This document shows, piece after piece, positions 15,755 through 24,551 of a stretch of 64,000 nucleotides of DNA (position 1 is its first letter; each line of letters opens with the position of its first letter). Under the pieces are notes generated by a model that was not told the DNA's origin, did not search any database, and was given only the letters and a program-made list of their open reading frames with translations. The translations under genes were made by a program, and so were the position numbers. Origin of the DNA: Malonomonas sp036526255 (lineage in GTDB: Bacteria; Desulfobacterota; Desulfuromonadia; Desulfuromonadales; Geopsychrobacteraceae); assembly GCA_036526255.1 (NCBI GenBank), contig DATCYW010000080.1:1-64000 (forward strand). The letters run 5' to 3'.

Positions 15755-16582
15755 ATGTTGTTTGAAATAGAGCGGATTGTCAGGACCTCTTTAGAGGAAG
15801 ATATCGGGCTGGGTGATATTACCACCGAGGTGACTGTGGCGCCCGAAACTATGGTGCGCGCTGAACTGGTCGCCAAAGAAGATTTTATCCTGGCCGGCAT
15901 GGATGTCGCTGCGACCGTGTTCCGCACCCTGGATCCGAATGTTAATTTTGAGAAGTTGCTCGAAGATGGCCAGAAGGTCCGGCGCGGCGAGGTGCTGGCC
16001 TGGATCAAAGGGCGGGCTTCGGTGTTGTTACAAGGCGAGCGGGTTGCGCTTAACCTGTTGCAGCGGATGTGCGGGATCGCTTCTTTGACGGCGCAGTACG
16101 TCGGGCTGGTGGCTGGAACCGGCGCGGTTATCGTTGATACCCGCAAAACCGTACCCGGCTTGCGAGCACTCGATAAGTACTCTGTGCGGATGGGTGGCGG
16201 CCGCAATCATCGCATCGGTCTGTTCGACGGGGTCCTGATCAAAGAGAATCATTCCGCTGCCGCTGGTGGCATCACTGCCGCAATCGAACGCGCCCGGCAG
16301 CGTCTGCCGCATACCCTGAAGATTGAAGTCGAGACTCGCAACCTGGTTGAAGTTGAAGAGGCGCTGGCGGCCGGGGCGGACATCGTCATGCTCGACAATA
16401 TGACCCTTGACGAAATGCGGCAGGGGGTAGAACTGATCGCCGGCCGGGCGCTGGTTGAAGCCTCGGGTGGCGTCAATCTTGAAACCGTCCGCGACATTGC
16501 CGAGACAGGTGTTAATATTATCTCTGTCGGCGCGCTGACCCACTCGGTCAAGGCGGCCGATATCTCAATGTTGTTCGATTAG
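15755..16582 (+). CDS. nadC: Quinolinate phosphoribosyltransferase (nicotinate-nucleotide pyrophosphorylase)
   Basis: This 275-residue enzyme converts quinolinate and PRPP to nicotinate mononucleotide in de novo NAD synthesis. Family motifs include EDIGLGDITTE at the N-terminus, DTRKTVPGLR, GGGRNHRIGLFDGVLIKENH and VETRNLVEVEEAL. It has the normal length and a GGAG ribosome site. It leads a same-strand group nadC-birA-coaX, three cofactor genes with gaps of only about 30 bases. nadA and nadB are not in the window. Confidence 0.96.
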   Translation: MLFEIERIVRTSLEEDIGLGDITTEVTVAPETMVRAELVAKEDFILAGMDVAATVFRTLDPNVNFEKLLEDGQKVRRGEVLAWIKGRASVLLQGERVALNLLQRMCGIASLTAQYVGLVAGTGAVIVDTRKTVPGLRALDKYSVRMGGGRNHRIGLFDGVLIKENHSAAAGGITAAIERARQRLPHTLKIEVETRNLVEVEEALAAGADIVMLDNMTLDEMRQGVELIAGRALVEASGGVNLETVRDIAETGVNIISVGALTHSVKAADISMLFD

Positions 16583-16616
16583 CACGTTCCCTCCGCCCTG
16601 CTTATTTGGAGTGCCT

Positions 16617-17591
16617 TTGACCTCACGCGACCTGATACTCAGCCTGTTCCGTCGTAACCTCGGTGAGTTTGTCTCCGGTCGGGAGATCAGTGCCGAACTG
16701 AACGTCTCCCGGGCTGCGGTCTGGAAGCAGGTGGAGCTGCTGCGTGACCTGGGTTTTGAGATTGAAGCCCAGCGTTCCCGCGGTTATCGGCTGCTCGGCG
16801 GCCCCGACGTGCTGCTGGGTGCTGAACTGGAGCGCGGGCTGCAGACCCAGATTGTCGGTCGTTCACTGTTGTGCTTGGACGAGTTGGATTCCACCAACGC
16901 CAAGGCGCGTCAGCTGGCTGAAGAGGGTGCGCTTGACGGAACGGTCGTCATCGCTGACCGACAGAGCGCCGGCCGGGGAAGGCTTGGTCGGCGCTGGGAA
17001 TCTCCCCCATCGGTTAACCTCTACTGTTCTATCCTGCTGCGGCCACAGATTCCGGTACAGCAGGCACCGCAACTGACTTTCCTTTCCGCTGTTGCTGTCG
17101 CTGAATCTCTCAATCATCTGTATCAAATTACTGCCAGGGTGAAATGGCCCAACGATATTCTGGTCGGCGGGGCGAAGATCGCCGGATTGCTCAATGAGAT
17201 GAACGCTGAGACTGAACAGATCCATTTCGTCGTGCTGGGGGTCGGCGTCAATCTGAATATGACCGCTGAGCAATTTCCTGCCGAGCTGCTTTATCCGGCA
17301 ACTTCGGTCTTTTTGCAGCGTGGCCAGCTGATCGATCGGGCTGCATTTGTCCGTGATTTTCTGCAGCGAATTGATGCCTATTATCAAGAATTTCTCGCCG
17401 AAGGTTTTGTGCCGATCCGGCGGCGCTGGGAGGCGCTCTGCGATTTGTTAAACTGTCGCGTGCAGGTTGATCAGAACCCCGGTCTGCTGCAGGGTGTCGT
17501 GGTCGGGCTGGATACGGACGGCGCGCTGCGCCTGCAGTTGGATGATGGTCGGGTCGAACGGATTCTGGCCGGCGATGTCCGGCCGGGTTGA
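16617..17591 (+). CDS. birA: Bifunctional biotin-protein ligase/biotin operon repressor
   Basis: This protein of about 324 residues has an N-terminal winged helix (about 1-60, SGREISAELNVSRAAVWKQV), a catalytic domain (about 85-265) with the biotinoyl-AMP loop GRGRLGRRW and the KWPNDILV motif, and a C-terminal SH3-like domain. It activates biotin and attaches it to carrier lysines. The carboxylase at 48690-51566 contains such a lysine. The frame opens with GTG at 16611, but TTG at 16617 sits five bases after GGAG and is the more likely start. The helix-turn-helix suggests it also regulates biotin genes. Confidence 0.94.
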   Translation: MTSRDLILSLFRRNLGEFVSGREISAELNVSRAAVWKQVELLRDLGFEIEAQRSRGYRLLGGPDVLLGAELERGLQTQIVGRSLLCLDELDSTNAKARQLAEEGALDGTVVIADRQSAGRGRLGRRWESPPSVNLYCSILLRPQIPVQQAPQLTFLSAVAVAESLNHLYQITARVKWPNDILVGGAKIAGLLNEMNAETEQIHFVVLGVGVNLNMTAEQFPAELLYPATSVFLQRGQLIDRAAFVRDFLQRIDAYYQEFLAEGFVPIRRRWEALCDLLNCRVQVDQNPGLLQGVVVGLDTDGALRLQLDDGRVERILAGDVRPG

Positions 17592-17624
17592 AACACCAAT
17601 GAAACCATTAAGGATTGAACCTTT

Positions 17625-18392
17625 ATGCTGCTAGTGATTGATGTCGGTAACAGTAACACGGTCCTCGGGATCTACGCCGGCGACGAACTGAAAAAGGATT
17701 GGCGGGTCGGTACCGACAAGTACCGCACGGTTGACGAGTACGCCATGCTGATCAATCAGTTGTTTCGCCTGTCCGATTTTAAGTTCACCGATTTGACCGA
17801 CGTGATTGTCTCCTGTGTCGTGCCGCCAATGCAGAATATTCTGGATAAGCTCTGTCGGCAGTATTTTCACTTGACGCCCTATGTGGTCGGTCCGGGGATG
17901 AAGACCGGCATGCCGATTCAATACGACAATCCACGTGAAGTCGGTGCCGATCGGATCGTTAATGCGGTGGCGGCCTATGAACAGTGTCGCTGCCCGTTGA
18001 TCGTCGTCGATTTCGGTACCGCGACCACCTTTGATGTCATCTCTGCCGAGGGCGTTTATCTGGGGGGCGCGATCTCGCCCGGCGTCGGTATCTCGGCCGA
18101 AGCGCTGTTTGAGCGGGCCAGCAAGCTGCCGCGGGTTGAATTCAGCCGGCCGCCGCAGATCATCGCGAAAAATACTGTCAACAGCATGCAGTCGGGAATC
18201 TTCTACGGCTATGTCGGTCTGGTCGAAGGGATCGTCAGCCGAATGAAAAAAGAGCTGCCGGAAAACGCCAGGGTGATCGCCACCGGCGGTCTGGCCGGGC
18301 CGATTGCGGAAGCAACCGACTCGATTGATCAGGTTGAACCCTTTCTGACCCTGGAAGGGCTGCGAATTTTGTATCAACGCAACCGGCCTTAG
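17625..18392 (+). CDS. coaX: Type III pantothenate kinase
   Basis: This 255-residue enzyme phosphorylates pantothenate, the first step of CoA synthesis. ASKHA-fold motifs are visible: MLLVIDVGNSNTVLG (phosphate 1), VGADRIVNAVAAYE, VVDFGTATTFDVI and ATGGLAGPI. It follows birA by 33 bases in the same operon. Type III kinases are insensitive to CoA feedback. Confidence 0.96.
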   Translation: MLLVIDVGNSNTVLGIYAGDELKKDWRVGTDKYRTVDEYAMLINQLFRLSDFKFTDLTDVIVSCVVPPMQNILDKLCRQYFHLTPYVVGPGMKTGMPIQYDNPREVGADRIVNAVAAYEQCRCPLIVVDFGTATTFDVISAEGVYLGGAISPGVGISAEALFERASKLPRVEFSRPPQIIAKNTVNSMQSGIFYGYVGLVEGIVSRMKKELPENARVIATGGLAGPIAEATDSIDQVEPFLTLEGLRILYQRNRP

Positions 18393-18541
18393 CCGGTTTC
18401 GCCAGTAACACTCGGTAAGCTATTGTCTGCGACCTTGTCGAAGGTTGCCCGTTTGGAGGGCTGTTCACTGAATCGAAGATTCAGGTCTTTAATGCGGAAC
18501 TCCGCTGAAGGTTCCATTCTAATCTGGAAAAGGAGCGATTC

Positions 18542-20617
18542 ATGGGAAAGTACGATACCGAAAAACTGAGAAACCTGGGGATTGTGGCGCATAACAGCGC
18601 CGGTAAAACATCGCTGGTTGAAGCGATCCTGTTTAACACCGGGATGACCGACAAACTGGGAAAGGTCGATGACGGCTCCTCGTCGATGGATTTTGAAGAG
18701 GAGGAGATCAAGCGCCGGGCGACCTTGAGCGCCAGTCTTAACCACTGCACCTGGAACGACTACAGTCTGCACATTGTCGATACGCCCGGCGTCAGCAATT
18801 TTTTGCACGACACCCGGCGCTGCCTGCGGGTGCTCGGTGGTGCGGTCGTGATCGTGTCGGCGATCTCCGGCACCAAGTCGCAGACCAAACAGATCTGGGG
18901 CTGGTGCGACAGCTTTGAAATTCCGCGGATCGCGTTCGTCAACAAGATGGATAAAGACCGCGCCGATTTCATCAAAGCGGTTGACGACATGGAGAAGTCC
19001 CTCGGCGCCCGCGGCGTGATCGTCACCATGCCGATCGGTGCCGAAGCCGGGTTCAAGGGAACCATCGACCTGGTTAAAATGCGCGCCCGCATCTATAAAT
19101 TTGATCAGAAGGGGACCTTCGACGAGGTTGACATTCCAGCCGAGCTGATGTCTGAAGCCAACCGCTTGCGCGATCTGCTGCTCGAAGCGGTCGCTGAGGC
19201 GGACGATGAGCTGATGGAGAAATACCTGGAAGGGGAGACCCTTTCTGAGGCGGAGATTTTGCGCGGCTTGCGCGAAGGAACCCTGACCAGCGTGTTCACC
19301 CCGGTCTTCTGCGGCAGCGCCACGGCCAATATCGGCATCCGCCAACTGCTCGATTACATCACTGTCTGCCTGCCGTCTCCGGTTGATAAGGGGGTACAGA
19401 TCGGCCTCAAGCCGAACAGCGACGAGCCGGTCGAGCGTAAGCCCGACGAAGCAGAGCCATTTTCGGCGATGGTTTTCAAGACCATCAACGATCCTTATGC
19501 CGGCAAGCTGAGCCTGATGCGGGTTTATTCCGGCACTCTGGCGCCGGATACCGTGGTTTACAATCCGAACAAGGATGAGAAGGAGCGGATCGGCAATATT
19601 TTCGAGATGGAAGGGAAAAAGCAGGTGGCGATGCAACTGGCCGCCGCTGGAGATATCATCGCCGTACCGAAACTCAAGGTGACCAGCACCGGCGATACGC
19701 TCTGCGACCTGAAAGCGCAGATCATGTACGAGCCGCTGGTGCCGCTCAAGCCGATCATCTCTTTCGCCTTGGAAGGGAAAAACAAGGGGGATGAGGATAA
19801 GGTATACACCGGGCTGCAACGGTTGATGGAAGAAGACCCGACCTTGCGAGTGACCCGCGACGAAGAGACCAAAGAGATGGTCCTGTCGGGGATGGGGCAG
19901 ATCCACCTGGAGGTCGCAGTCGAACGGCTGAAGCGCAAATACGGTGCTGACGTAATCCTCAAGGAGCCGAAAGTCCCTTACCGTGAAACCATCCGCCTCT
20001 CAACCAAGGTGCAGGGCAAATACAAGAAACAGTCGGGCGGCCGCGGTCAGTTCGGGGATGTCTGGATCGAGGTCGAGCCTCTGCCGCGTGGCAGCGGCTA
20101 CGAGTTTGTCGACAAGGTCGTCGGCGGTTCGGTGCCGAGAAATTATATCCCGGCCGTTGATAAAGGGATCGTCGAGGCGATGAAGCATGGGGTGCTGACC
20201 AAGAATCAGGTGGTCGACGTCCGGGTGTCCCTCTACGACGGCTCGTACCATTCGGTCGATTCCTCGGAGATGGCCTTTAAGGTGGCCGGTTCCATGGCGT
20301 TTAAAAAGGCGATGGAAGCCTGCAAACCGATTCTGCTCGAGCCGATCATGGTGATGGAGATTACCGTGCCGGATGATTGCATGGGCGACGTTATCGGTGA
20401 TCTCAACTCAAGGCGCGGCAAAGTCGTCGGGGTTGAGCCGCAGACCAATACCCAGGTGATCCGCGCCGAAGTGCCGATGGCCGAGGTGTTGCGTTATGCG
20501 CCCGAATTGCGTTCGATGACTTCGGATCGCGGCATGTTCTCGATGGAATTCAGCAAATATGAAGAGGTGCCGTCACATCAGACGGCCAAGATCCTCGCCG
20601 AATTCGGCGAGGCCTGA
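18542..20617 (+). CDS. fusA2: Elongation factor G-like GTPase lacking the switch II histidine
   Basis: This 691-residue protein has the five-domain EF-G plan: GTPase (1-280), domain II, and domains III-V ending in a ferredoxin-like fold. The G1 loop is AHNSAGKT (16-23) and the base-recognition motif is NKMD (134-137). Switch II reads DTPGVSNF (80-87) where translational GTPases have DTPGHVDF, so the catalytic histidine is valine at 84. This suggests a divergent paralogue rather than the main translocase. The ATG has AAGGAGCG upstream. A leader of about 150 bases with two small hairpins separates it from coaX. Confidence 0.88.
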   Translation: MGKYDTEKLRNLGIVAHNSAGKTSLVEAILFNTGMTDKLGKVDDGSSSMDFEEEEIKRRATLSASLNHCTWNDYSLHIVDTPGVSNFLHDTRRCLRVLGGAVVIVSAISGTKSQTKQIWGWCDSFEIPRIAFVNKMDKDRADFIKAVDDMEKSLGARGVIVTMPIGAEAGFKGTIDLVKMRARIYKFDQKGTFDEVDIPAELMSEANRLRDLLLEAVAEADDELMEKYLEGETLSEAEILRGLREGTLTSVFTPVFCGSATANIGIRQLLDYITVCLPSPVDKGVQIGLKPNSDEPVERKPDEAEPFSAMVFKTINDPYAGKLSLMRVYSGTLAPDTVVYNPNKDEKERIGNIFEMEGKKQVAMQLAAAGDIIAVPKLKVTSTGDTLCDLKAQIMYEPLVPLKPIISFALEGKNKGDEDKVYTGLQRLMEEDPTLRVTRDEETKEMVLSGMGQIHLEVAVERLKRKYGADVILKEPKVPYRETIRLSTKVQGKYKKQSGGRGQFGDVWIEVEPLPRGSGYEFVDKVVGGSVPRNYIPAVDKGIVEAMKHGVLTKNQVVDVRVSLYDGSYHSVDSSEMAFKVAGSMAFKKAMEACKPILLEPIMVMEITVPDDCMGDVIGDLNSRRGKVVGVEPQTNTQVIRAEVPMAEVLRYAPELRSMTSDRGMFSMEFSKYEEVPSHQTAKILAEFGEA

Positions 20618-20623
20618 TGAGCA

Positions 20624-20660
20624 GATCGGGCACCCATTTTACGGGGTGCCCGATTTAAAA
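20624..20660 (+). terminator. Terminator after EF-G-like gene
   Basis: Perfect arms ATCGGGCACCC (20625-20635) and GGGTGCCCGAT (20644-20654) flank a short loop. The T-run is short (TTT then A-rich), so termination may be partial. Confidence 0.6.
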
Positions 20661-20682
20661 AACCAGCAAGGAGACTGACAGA

Positions 20683-21678
20683 ATGACAGAACCGGACGAC
20701 CTGTTCGCAAAAGACAAACAGCAAAAAGTGACTGACGAGATGTCCGTCGAGACGGTTGACGACGCAGCCGGTGGCGGGATTGCCGATGGCGAGGTTCGTT
20801 CGGTCGCGCCTCCGGTCGCGGCCAGATCCTCTAATCTGTGGTTGCTGTTGTTGCTGCTGATTGTTCTGGCCGGGGGATATTTTCTGCTCTCTACCCCCTC
20901 GTCAACGCAGCAGGGTCAGCAGCCTGTCGCTGTCAGTGCGCCGAAGAAGCAGCCGATACCGGAGCGTCAGGTGCAGACAGAGTCAATCAAGCAGGACGTC
21001 GTTGAGCCTCAGCCGGTTGCCGCATCCAAACCGCAGGTTATCGACACGCCAGAGGTAGTCAGTCTTCCGCCGGCTGCAGATAAATCGGTCGTTGTTGCCG
21101 CACCGCCTGCGTCTCCTGCACCAGCTGTCACTGAGCAGGCCGCTGCGCCGGTTGTTGCAGCAGCCGAAATGAAAAAAACTGTCGAAGCCGTTGCTGCTCC
21201 GGTTGCTGTCGTTGCCGCGCCTGCTGAACCTGTGGCGCTGCACTCGGTTCTGGTTGGTCCTTTTCTCCGCAAAGCCGATCTGGCCGCGGCGACCAAGCAG
21301 CTGGAACGGCTCGGATTTGAGCCCAAGCAGACCAAAGGGCGCGGTATTGTCACCATGACCAGGTTGCTCGAAGGGCGGTATCCAGAAGCCGAGGCCCGGC
21401 AGCGTCTGCTGGAGATCAAACAGGCCGTCGGTGACGCATTCATTTTACCGGACGGTGATAAACGGGCGATCTACGTCGGATCATTTACCAGCGTCGAGCG
21501 GGCGACCGATTACGCAGCGCAGCTGGGCAAAAAAGGGATCAAGGTGACTCTGGTCGCTACTGATGTGGAAATGAGTGGCCATCTGTTGCTGGCTGTTCAG
21601 GCGGCTCCGGATATTGCCCGACAGGCCGCAGATTTAATTGGCAAGTCCGGATTAAAGACCCAGATCGCCCCCGAGTAG
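20683..21678 (+). CDS. SPOR-domain membrane protein
   Basis: This 331-residue protein has an acidic cytosolic N-terminus, one membrane helix (about 52-69, LWLLLLLLIVLAGG), a long Ala/Pro/Val-rich periplasmic linker (about 75-185) and a C-terminal pair of SPOR-like modules (about 190-330; HSVLVGPFLRKADLAAA, then AIYVGSFTSVERATDYA). SPOR modules bind denuded septal peptidoglycan, so a cell-division or envelope role is likely. The gene is followed nine bases later by the unknown helical protein. Confidence 0.8.
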   Translation: MTEPDDLFAKDKQQKVTDEMSVETVDDAAGGGIADGEVRSVAPPVAARSSNLWLLLLLLIVLAGGYFLLSTPSSTQQGQQPVAVSAPKKQPIPERQVQTESIKQDVVEPQPVAASKPQVIDTPEVVSLPPAADKSVVVAAPPASPAPAVTEQAAAPVVAAAEMKKTVEAVAAPVAVVAAPAEPVALHSVLVGPFLRKADLAAATKQLERLGFEPKQTKGRGIVTMTRLLEGRYPEAEARQRLLEIKQAVGDAFILPDGDKRAIYVGSFTSVERATDYAAQLGKKGIKVTLVATDVEMSGHLLLAVQAAPDIARQAADLIGKSGLKTQIAPE

Positions 21679-21687
21679 GAAACGCTA

Positions 21688-22731
21688 TTGACTGAGCAGA
21701 AAAGTGGACCGGGTAAGGTCCAGATAAAAGTTCCCGCCGAGGTTGCGAAAATCATGGGCAAATGGGGCGGGCATAGTGTCAGGCTGGCTGCGGCACGCGG
21801 TGCTCTGCCGATGTCCGGTCCGAATCTGGTGACCGTACTCTTCATCTTTTACCACGGCGAAAATGCCGAACTGAAAAAAGAGGCGTTAAATACCTTAAAG
21901 ACCCTGCCGGCGAAAATACTGCTGGCGGCGCTGAGTGAACCTGAGCTGCATCCGGCGATCATTGATCTGATTGTTCGCGTGCGTTATCGCGACTCATTGC
22001 TGATGAAAGAGGTGCTGACCAATCCGATGGTCGGCTTGAAAACCCTGCAGTTTCTTGCTCAGCACAGTTCAGGTGATGTGCTGGATATGCTGTCGCGTAA
22101 TGATGTCGTACTGAACAAAGCGCCGCTGATCAAAAAGGTCATCATCAACAACCCCAGCGCCGATAAATTGATGAAGATCCGGCTGGGTTGGGAAGATGTG
22201 CCCGAGCCCGAGCAGGAACCCGAGCCTGAAAACGAACCGTCTGAAGCGCAAGAGCACGAGCAGGGGGGAGAAGCGGATCGCGGATTTACTGCTGAGGAAC
22301 TCGAAACATTAGATGAAGAAACCCTCTCAAAATATCAGCAATTGCTTGATATGCCGGTCGCCGAAAAAATTAAAATGGCGCTGACGGGTGACAAGGAATG
22401 GCGGACGTTATTGCTACGCGAATCCAATAAGCTGGTTTGCAATGCGGTGCTGAAAAACCCCCGGATTTCCGACGGCGAAGTGATTGCGGTTGCTAAAAAC
22501 CGCGGCAGCAACGATGACATGATCCGGATGATTCTTTTGAACCGTGAGTGGGTCAAACATTATGAAGTCAAGAAGGCTCTGGTGACACATCCGCGAACGC
22601 CGGTGCAAAAGGCGATGCGCTTTATGAACTTTCTCTCTGAGAAAGATATCAAAGAACTGTCAAAGAGCCGCGGTGTTTCTCAGGCAATTGTTAATAACGC
22701 AAGACGTATGCTGATGACAAAAAAACATTAG
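21688..22731 (+). CDS. Conserved hypothetical helical protein with acidic insert
   Basis: The family is not recognised. This 347-residue protein is predicted all-helical and soluble, with repeated short helical units resembling HEAT-type repeats (LKKEALNTLKTLPAKILLAAL; AVLKNPRISDGEVIAVAKN). An acidic Pro/Glu-rich linker at about 172-200 divides it into two similar halves. The C-terminus is basic. The start is a TTG at 21688 after AGGAAACGC. It is co-oriented and tightly spaced with the SPOR and MOSC genes. A scaffold or binding role is possible; no catalytic motif is visible. Confidence 0.6.
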   Translation: MTEQKSGPGKVQIKVPAEVAKIMGKWGGHSVRLAAARGALPMSGPNLVTVLFIFYHGENAELKKEALNTLKTLPAKILLAALSEPELHPAIIDLIVRVRYRDSLLMKEVLTNPMVGLKTLQFLAQHSSGDVLDMLSRNDVVLNKAPLIKKVIINNPSADKLMKIRLGWEDVPEPEQEPEPENEPSEAQEHEQGGEADRGFTAEELETLDEETLSKYQQLLDMPVAEKIKMALTGDKEWRTLLLRESNKLVCNAVLKNPRISDGEVIAVAKNRGSNDDMIRMILLNREWVKHYEVKKALVTHPRTPVQKAMRFMNFLSEKDIKELSKSRGVSQAIVNNARRMLMTKKH

Positions 22732-22739
22732 GAGTGACC

Positions 22740-23210
22740 ATGTCGCAGGGAAAGATTGTTGCTGTCTGCACCAGTTTAAATAAAGGCGAGCGAAAGAAAG
22801 CTGTGGAGCAATGTCAGCTGCAAAAAGAGCACGGTTTGGTGGGGGATGCCCATGCCGGGGACTGGCATCGTCAGGTCAGTCTGCTGGCGCAGGAGAGTAT
22901 CGATAAAATGCGCGCTGCCGGGCTTGATGTTGGTCCGGGCGATTTTGCCGAAAATCTGACCACCAGTGGCATCGAGCTTTTCAGTCTACCGATCGGCAGT
23001 CTGTTGCGCCTGTCGAGTGGTGCTGAACTGGAAGTGACCCAGATCGGCAAAGAATGTCACACTCGCTGCAGTATCTATTATCAGGCCGGCGATTGTGTCA
23101 TGCCGAAAGAGGGGATCTTTGTCCGGGTGCTTCGCGAGGGGCTGGTAAGTGCCGGCGATATCTTGGAGCTGGTGCGTCGCGGTCCTGCCGAAGGAGAGAC
23201 CGATGACTGA
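22740..23210 (+). CDS. MOSC domain protein
   Basis: This 156-residue stand-alone MOSC (molybdenum cofactor sulfurase C-terminal) domain has the GDAHAGDWHRQVSLL block and the conserved cysteine region GKECHTRCSIY. Such proteins are thought to bind molybdenum cofactor or carry sulphur. An in-frame GTG at 22734 exists, but AGGAG is correctly placed for the ATG at 22740. Its stop overlaps the start of the MogA-type gene by eight bases, supporting a joint role in molybdopterin metabolism. Confidence 0.88.
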   Translation: MSQGKIVAVCTSLNKGERKKAVEQCQLQKEHGLVGDAHAGDWHRQVSLLAQESIDKMRAAGLDVGPGDFAENLTTSGIELFSLPIGSLLRLSSGAELEVTQIGKECHTRCSIYYQAGDCVMPKEGIFVRVLREGLVSAGDILELVRRGPAEGETDD

Positions 23211-23703
23211 ACAGCTGTTCCGGATCGGTGTTCTGACCCTTTCTGACAAGGGCGCCCGGGGCGAGCGCGAGGATGAGAGCGGCCGCCTGCTGGGAGAAAT
23301 GGTTGCTTCGCTCGGTACGGTAAACCGCTACCAGGTAGTCGCCGACGAGGAAGAGACGATCGTGCTGATGTTGACCAAGTGGGCGGATGATCTGCATCTT
23401 GATCTGATTCTGACAACCGGTGGTACCGGATTGAGTCCGCGCGATGTAACGCCGCAGGCAACAGAAAGAATTCTCGATTATCAGGTGCCCGGGATGGCCG
23501 AAGCGATGCGCGCGGCCAGTATGCGTAAAACGCCCCACGCCATGCTGTCACGTGCGCTGGTTGGTGTCCGTGGTAAGACGATGATTATTAACCTCCCGGG
23601 AAGTCCCAAGGCAGTACGGGAAAATCTTGAAGCCCTGTTGCCCGCTTTGCCGCATGCCTTGGGTAAACTGAAGGGCGATCCGACCGACTGTGCTGTTATT
23701 TGA
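23203..23703 (+). CDS. mogA: Molybdopterin adenylyltransferase, MogA/MoaB family
   Basis: This 166-residue enzyme adenylates molybdopterin before metal insertion. Motifs include GVLTLSDKGARGEREDESG, the LTTGGTGLSPRDVTPQAT active loop and INLPGSPKA. The frame is open from 23149, but the ATG at 23203 has AAGGAGAG upstream, overlaps the MOSC stop, and begins at the domain. A hairpin lies just after the stop. Confidence 0.92.
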   Translation: MTEQLFRIGVLTLSDKGARGEREDESGRLLGEMVASLGTVNRYQVVADEEETIVLMLTKWADDLHLDLILTTGGTGLSPRDVTPQATERILDYQVPGMAEAMRAASMRKTPHAMLSRALVGVRGKTMIINLPGSPKAVRENLEALLPALPHALGKLKGDPTDCAVI

Positions 23704-23737
23704 TTTTTGCTGTTGGTATTTTACCAACATAAAAAAT
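23703..23737. terminator. Hairpin downstream of mogA
   Basis: TGTTGGTA (23711-23718) and TACCAACA (23722-23729) form an 8-bp stem, extended by flanking T- and A-rich arms. No clear U-tract follows the stem on either strand, so terminator activity is uncertain. Confidence 0.4.
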
Positions 23738-23804
23738 TGTCAGATTATCCCCACTTTCCCGAAAACTGCTATGCTTGATGTTATTTGCCGCTGCCGGAGG
23801 TTTT

Positions 23805-24521
23805 ATGGATAACGGATCGGAACGTCGGAGTATTCTGCTGGTCGATGATGTTGAGCTTTTTCTTGAACTGGAAAAGACCTTCATGCATCGCGACCGTTTT
23901 GACCTGTTGATGGCCAGTAGTGCGCAGGAAATTATGCAACTGATGCTGAAGCAGAAGCCCGATCTGGTGTTTATGGATATGCAACTGGCCGGTGCGCGGG
24001 GGGACGACCTGTGCCGCTGGATTAAGCAGGATGCCTCTCTGCGGTCGATTCCGGTGATTATGGTGGTCGCTTCGGGCGATGATGAGTCAGAGTCGCTCTG
24101 TCGCCAGGCCGGATGTGACGCAATCATCCACAGCCCGGTCAAACGCCAGCAACTGTTGACGGTGGCGCGTGAAATGCTTGATCTGGTCGATCGACAACTA
24201 GCCAGAATTCCGGCTCGGATGCTGGTCCATTTTGGTGAGAATCCAAATCGTTTGCGGAGTAACTTTTCCGTTAACCTGAGCTCCGGCGGCATGTTTATCG
24301 CGACAGAAGAGGTCCTGCCGGTTGGTAGCTCGCTGGAGTTGAGACTGCAGTTCCCCGGCGGAAAACAGAGCTTGTCCTGTCAGGGGCAGGTGGCTTGGTT
24401 GAACCACTCTGAACTGCAGAAAAGACCTCATCTGCCAATGGGGATGGGGGTGGCTTTTGCCGGTCTTTCAGGGCCACAGCAAGAGCAGGTCAAGTCCTAT
24501 CTGGCCCGCAAGGCGGCTTAA
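23805..24521 (+). CDS. Response regulator with C-terminal PilZ domain
   Basis: This 238-residue protein has a receiver domain (about 8-125) with acidic pocket DD14-15 and phosphoacceptor D58 (VFMDMQL). A PilZ domain (about 135-235) follows with an RIPAR basic motif and NLSSGGMF, both parts of the c-di-GMP-binding signature. It could join phosphorelay and c-di-GMP input. The frame is open from 23775, but the ATG at 23805 has GGAGG seven bases upstream. No histidine kinase is adjacent. The CheD-like/HDOD gene follows 30 bases later. Confidence 0.88.
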   Translation: MDNGSERRSILLVDDVELFLELEKTFMHRDRFDLLMASSAQEIMQLMLKQKPDLVFMDMQLAGARGDDLCRWIKQDASLRSIPVIMVVASGDDESESLCRQAGCDAIIHSPVKRQQLLTVAREMLDLVDRQLARIPARMLVHFGENPNRLRSNFSVNLSSGGMFIATEEVLPVGSSLELRLQFPGGKQSLSCQGQVAWLNHSELQKRPHLPMGMGVAFAGLSGPQQEQVKSYLARKAA

Positions 24522-24551
24522 TATCCCTTCTTACTTATACGGGTAGCGATT

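Noticed and set aside
18379..18398. AACCGGC/GCCGGTT hairpin at the coaX stop codon as a terminator
   Set aside because: There is no T-run after the stem on either strand, and the stem overlaps coding sequence.
18389..19906. Long open frame on the minus strand (505 codons) opposite the EF-G-like gene
   Set aside because: It is antisense to a conserved gene, has low-complexity His/Gly/Asp-rich composition and no ribosome site; it reflects codon bias of the real gene.
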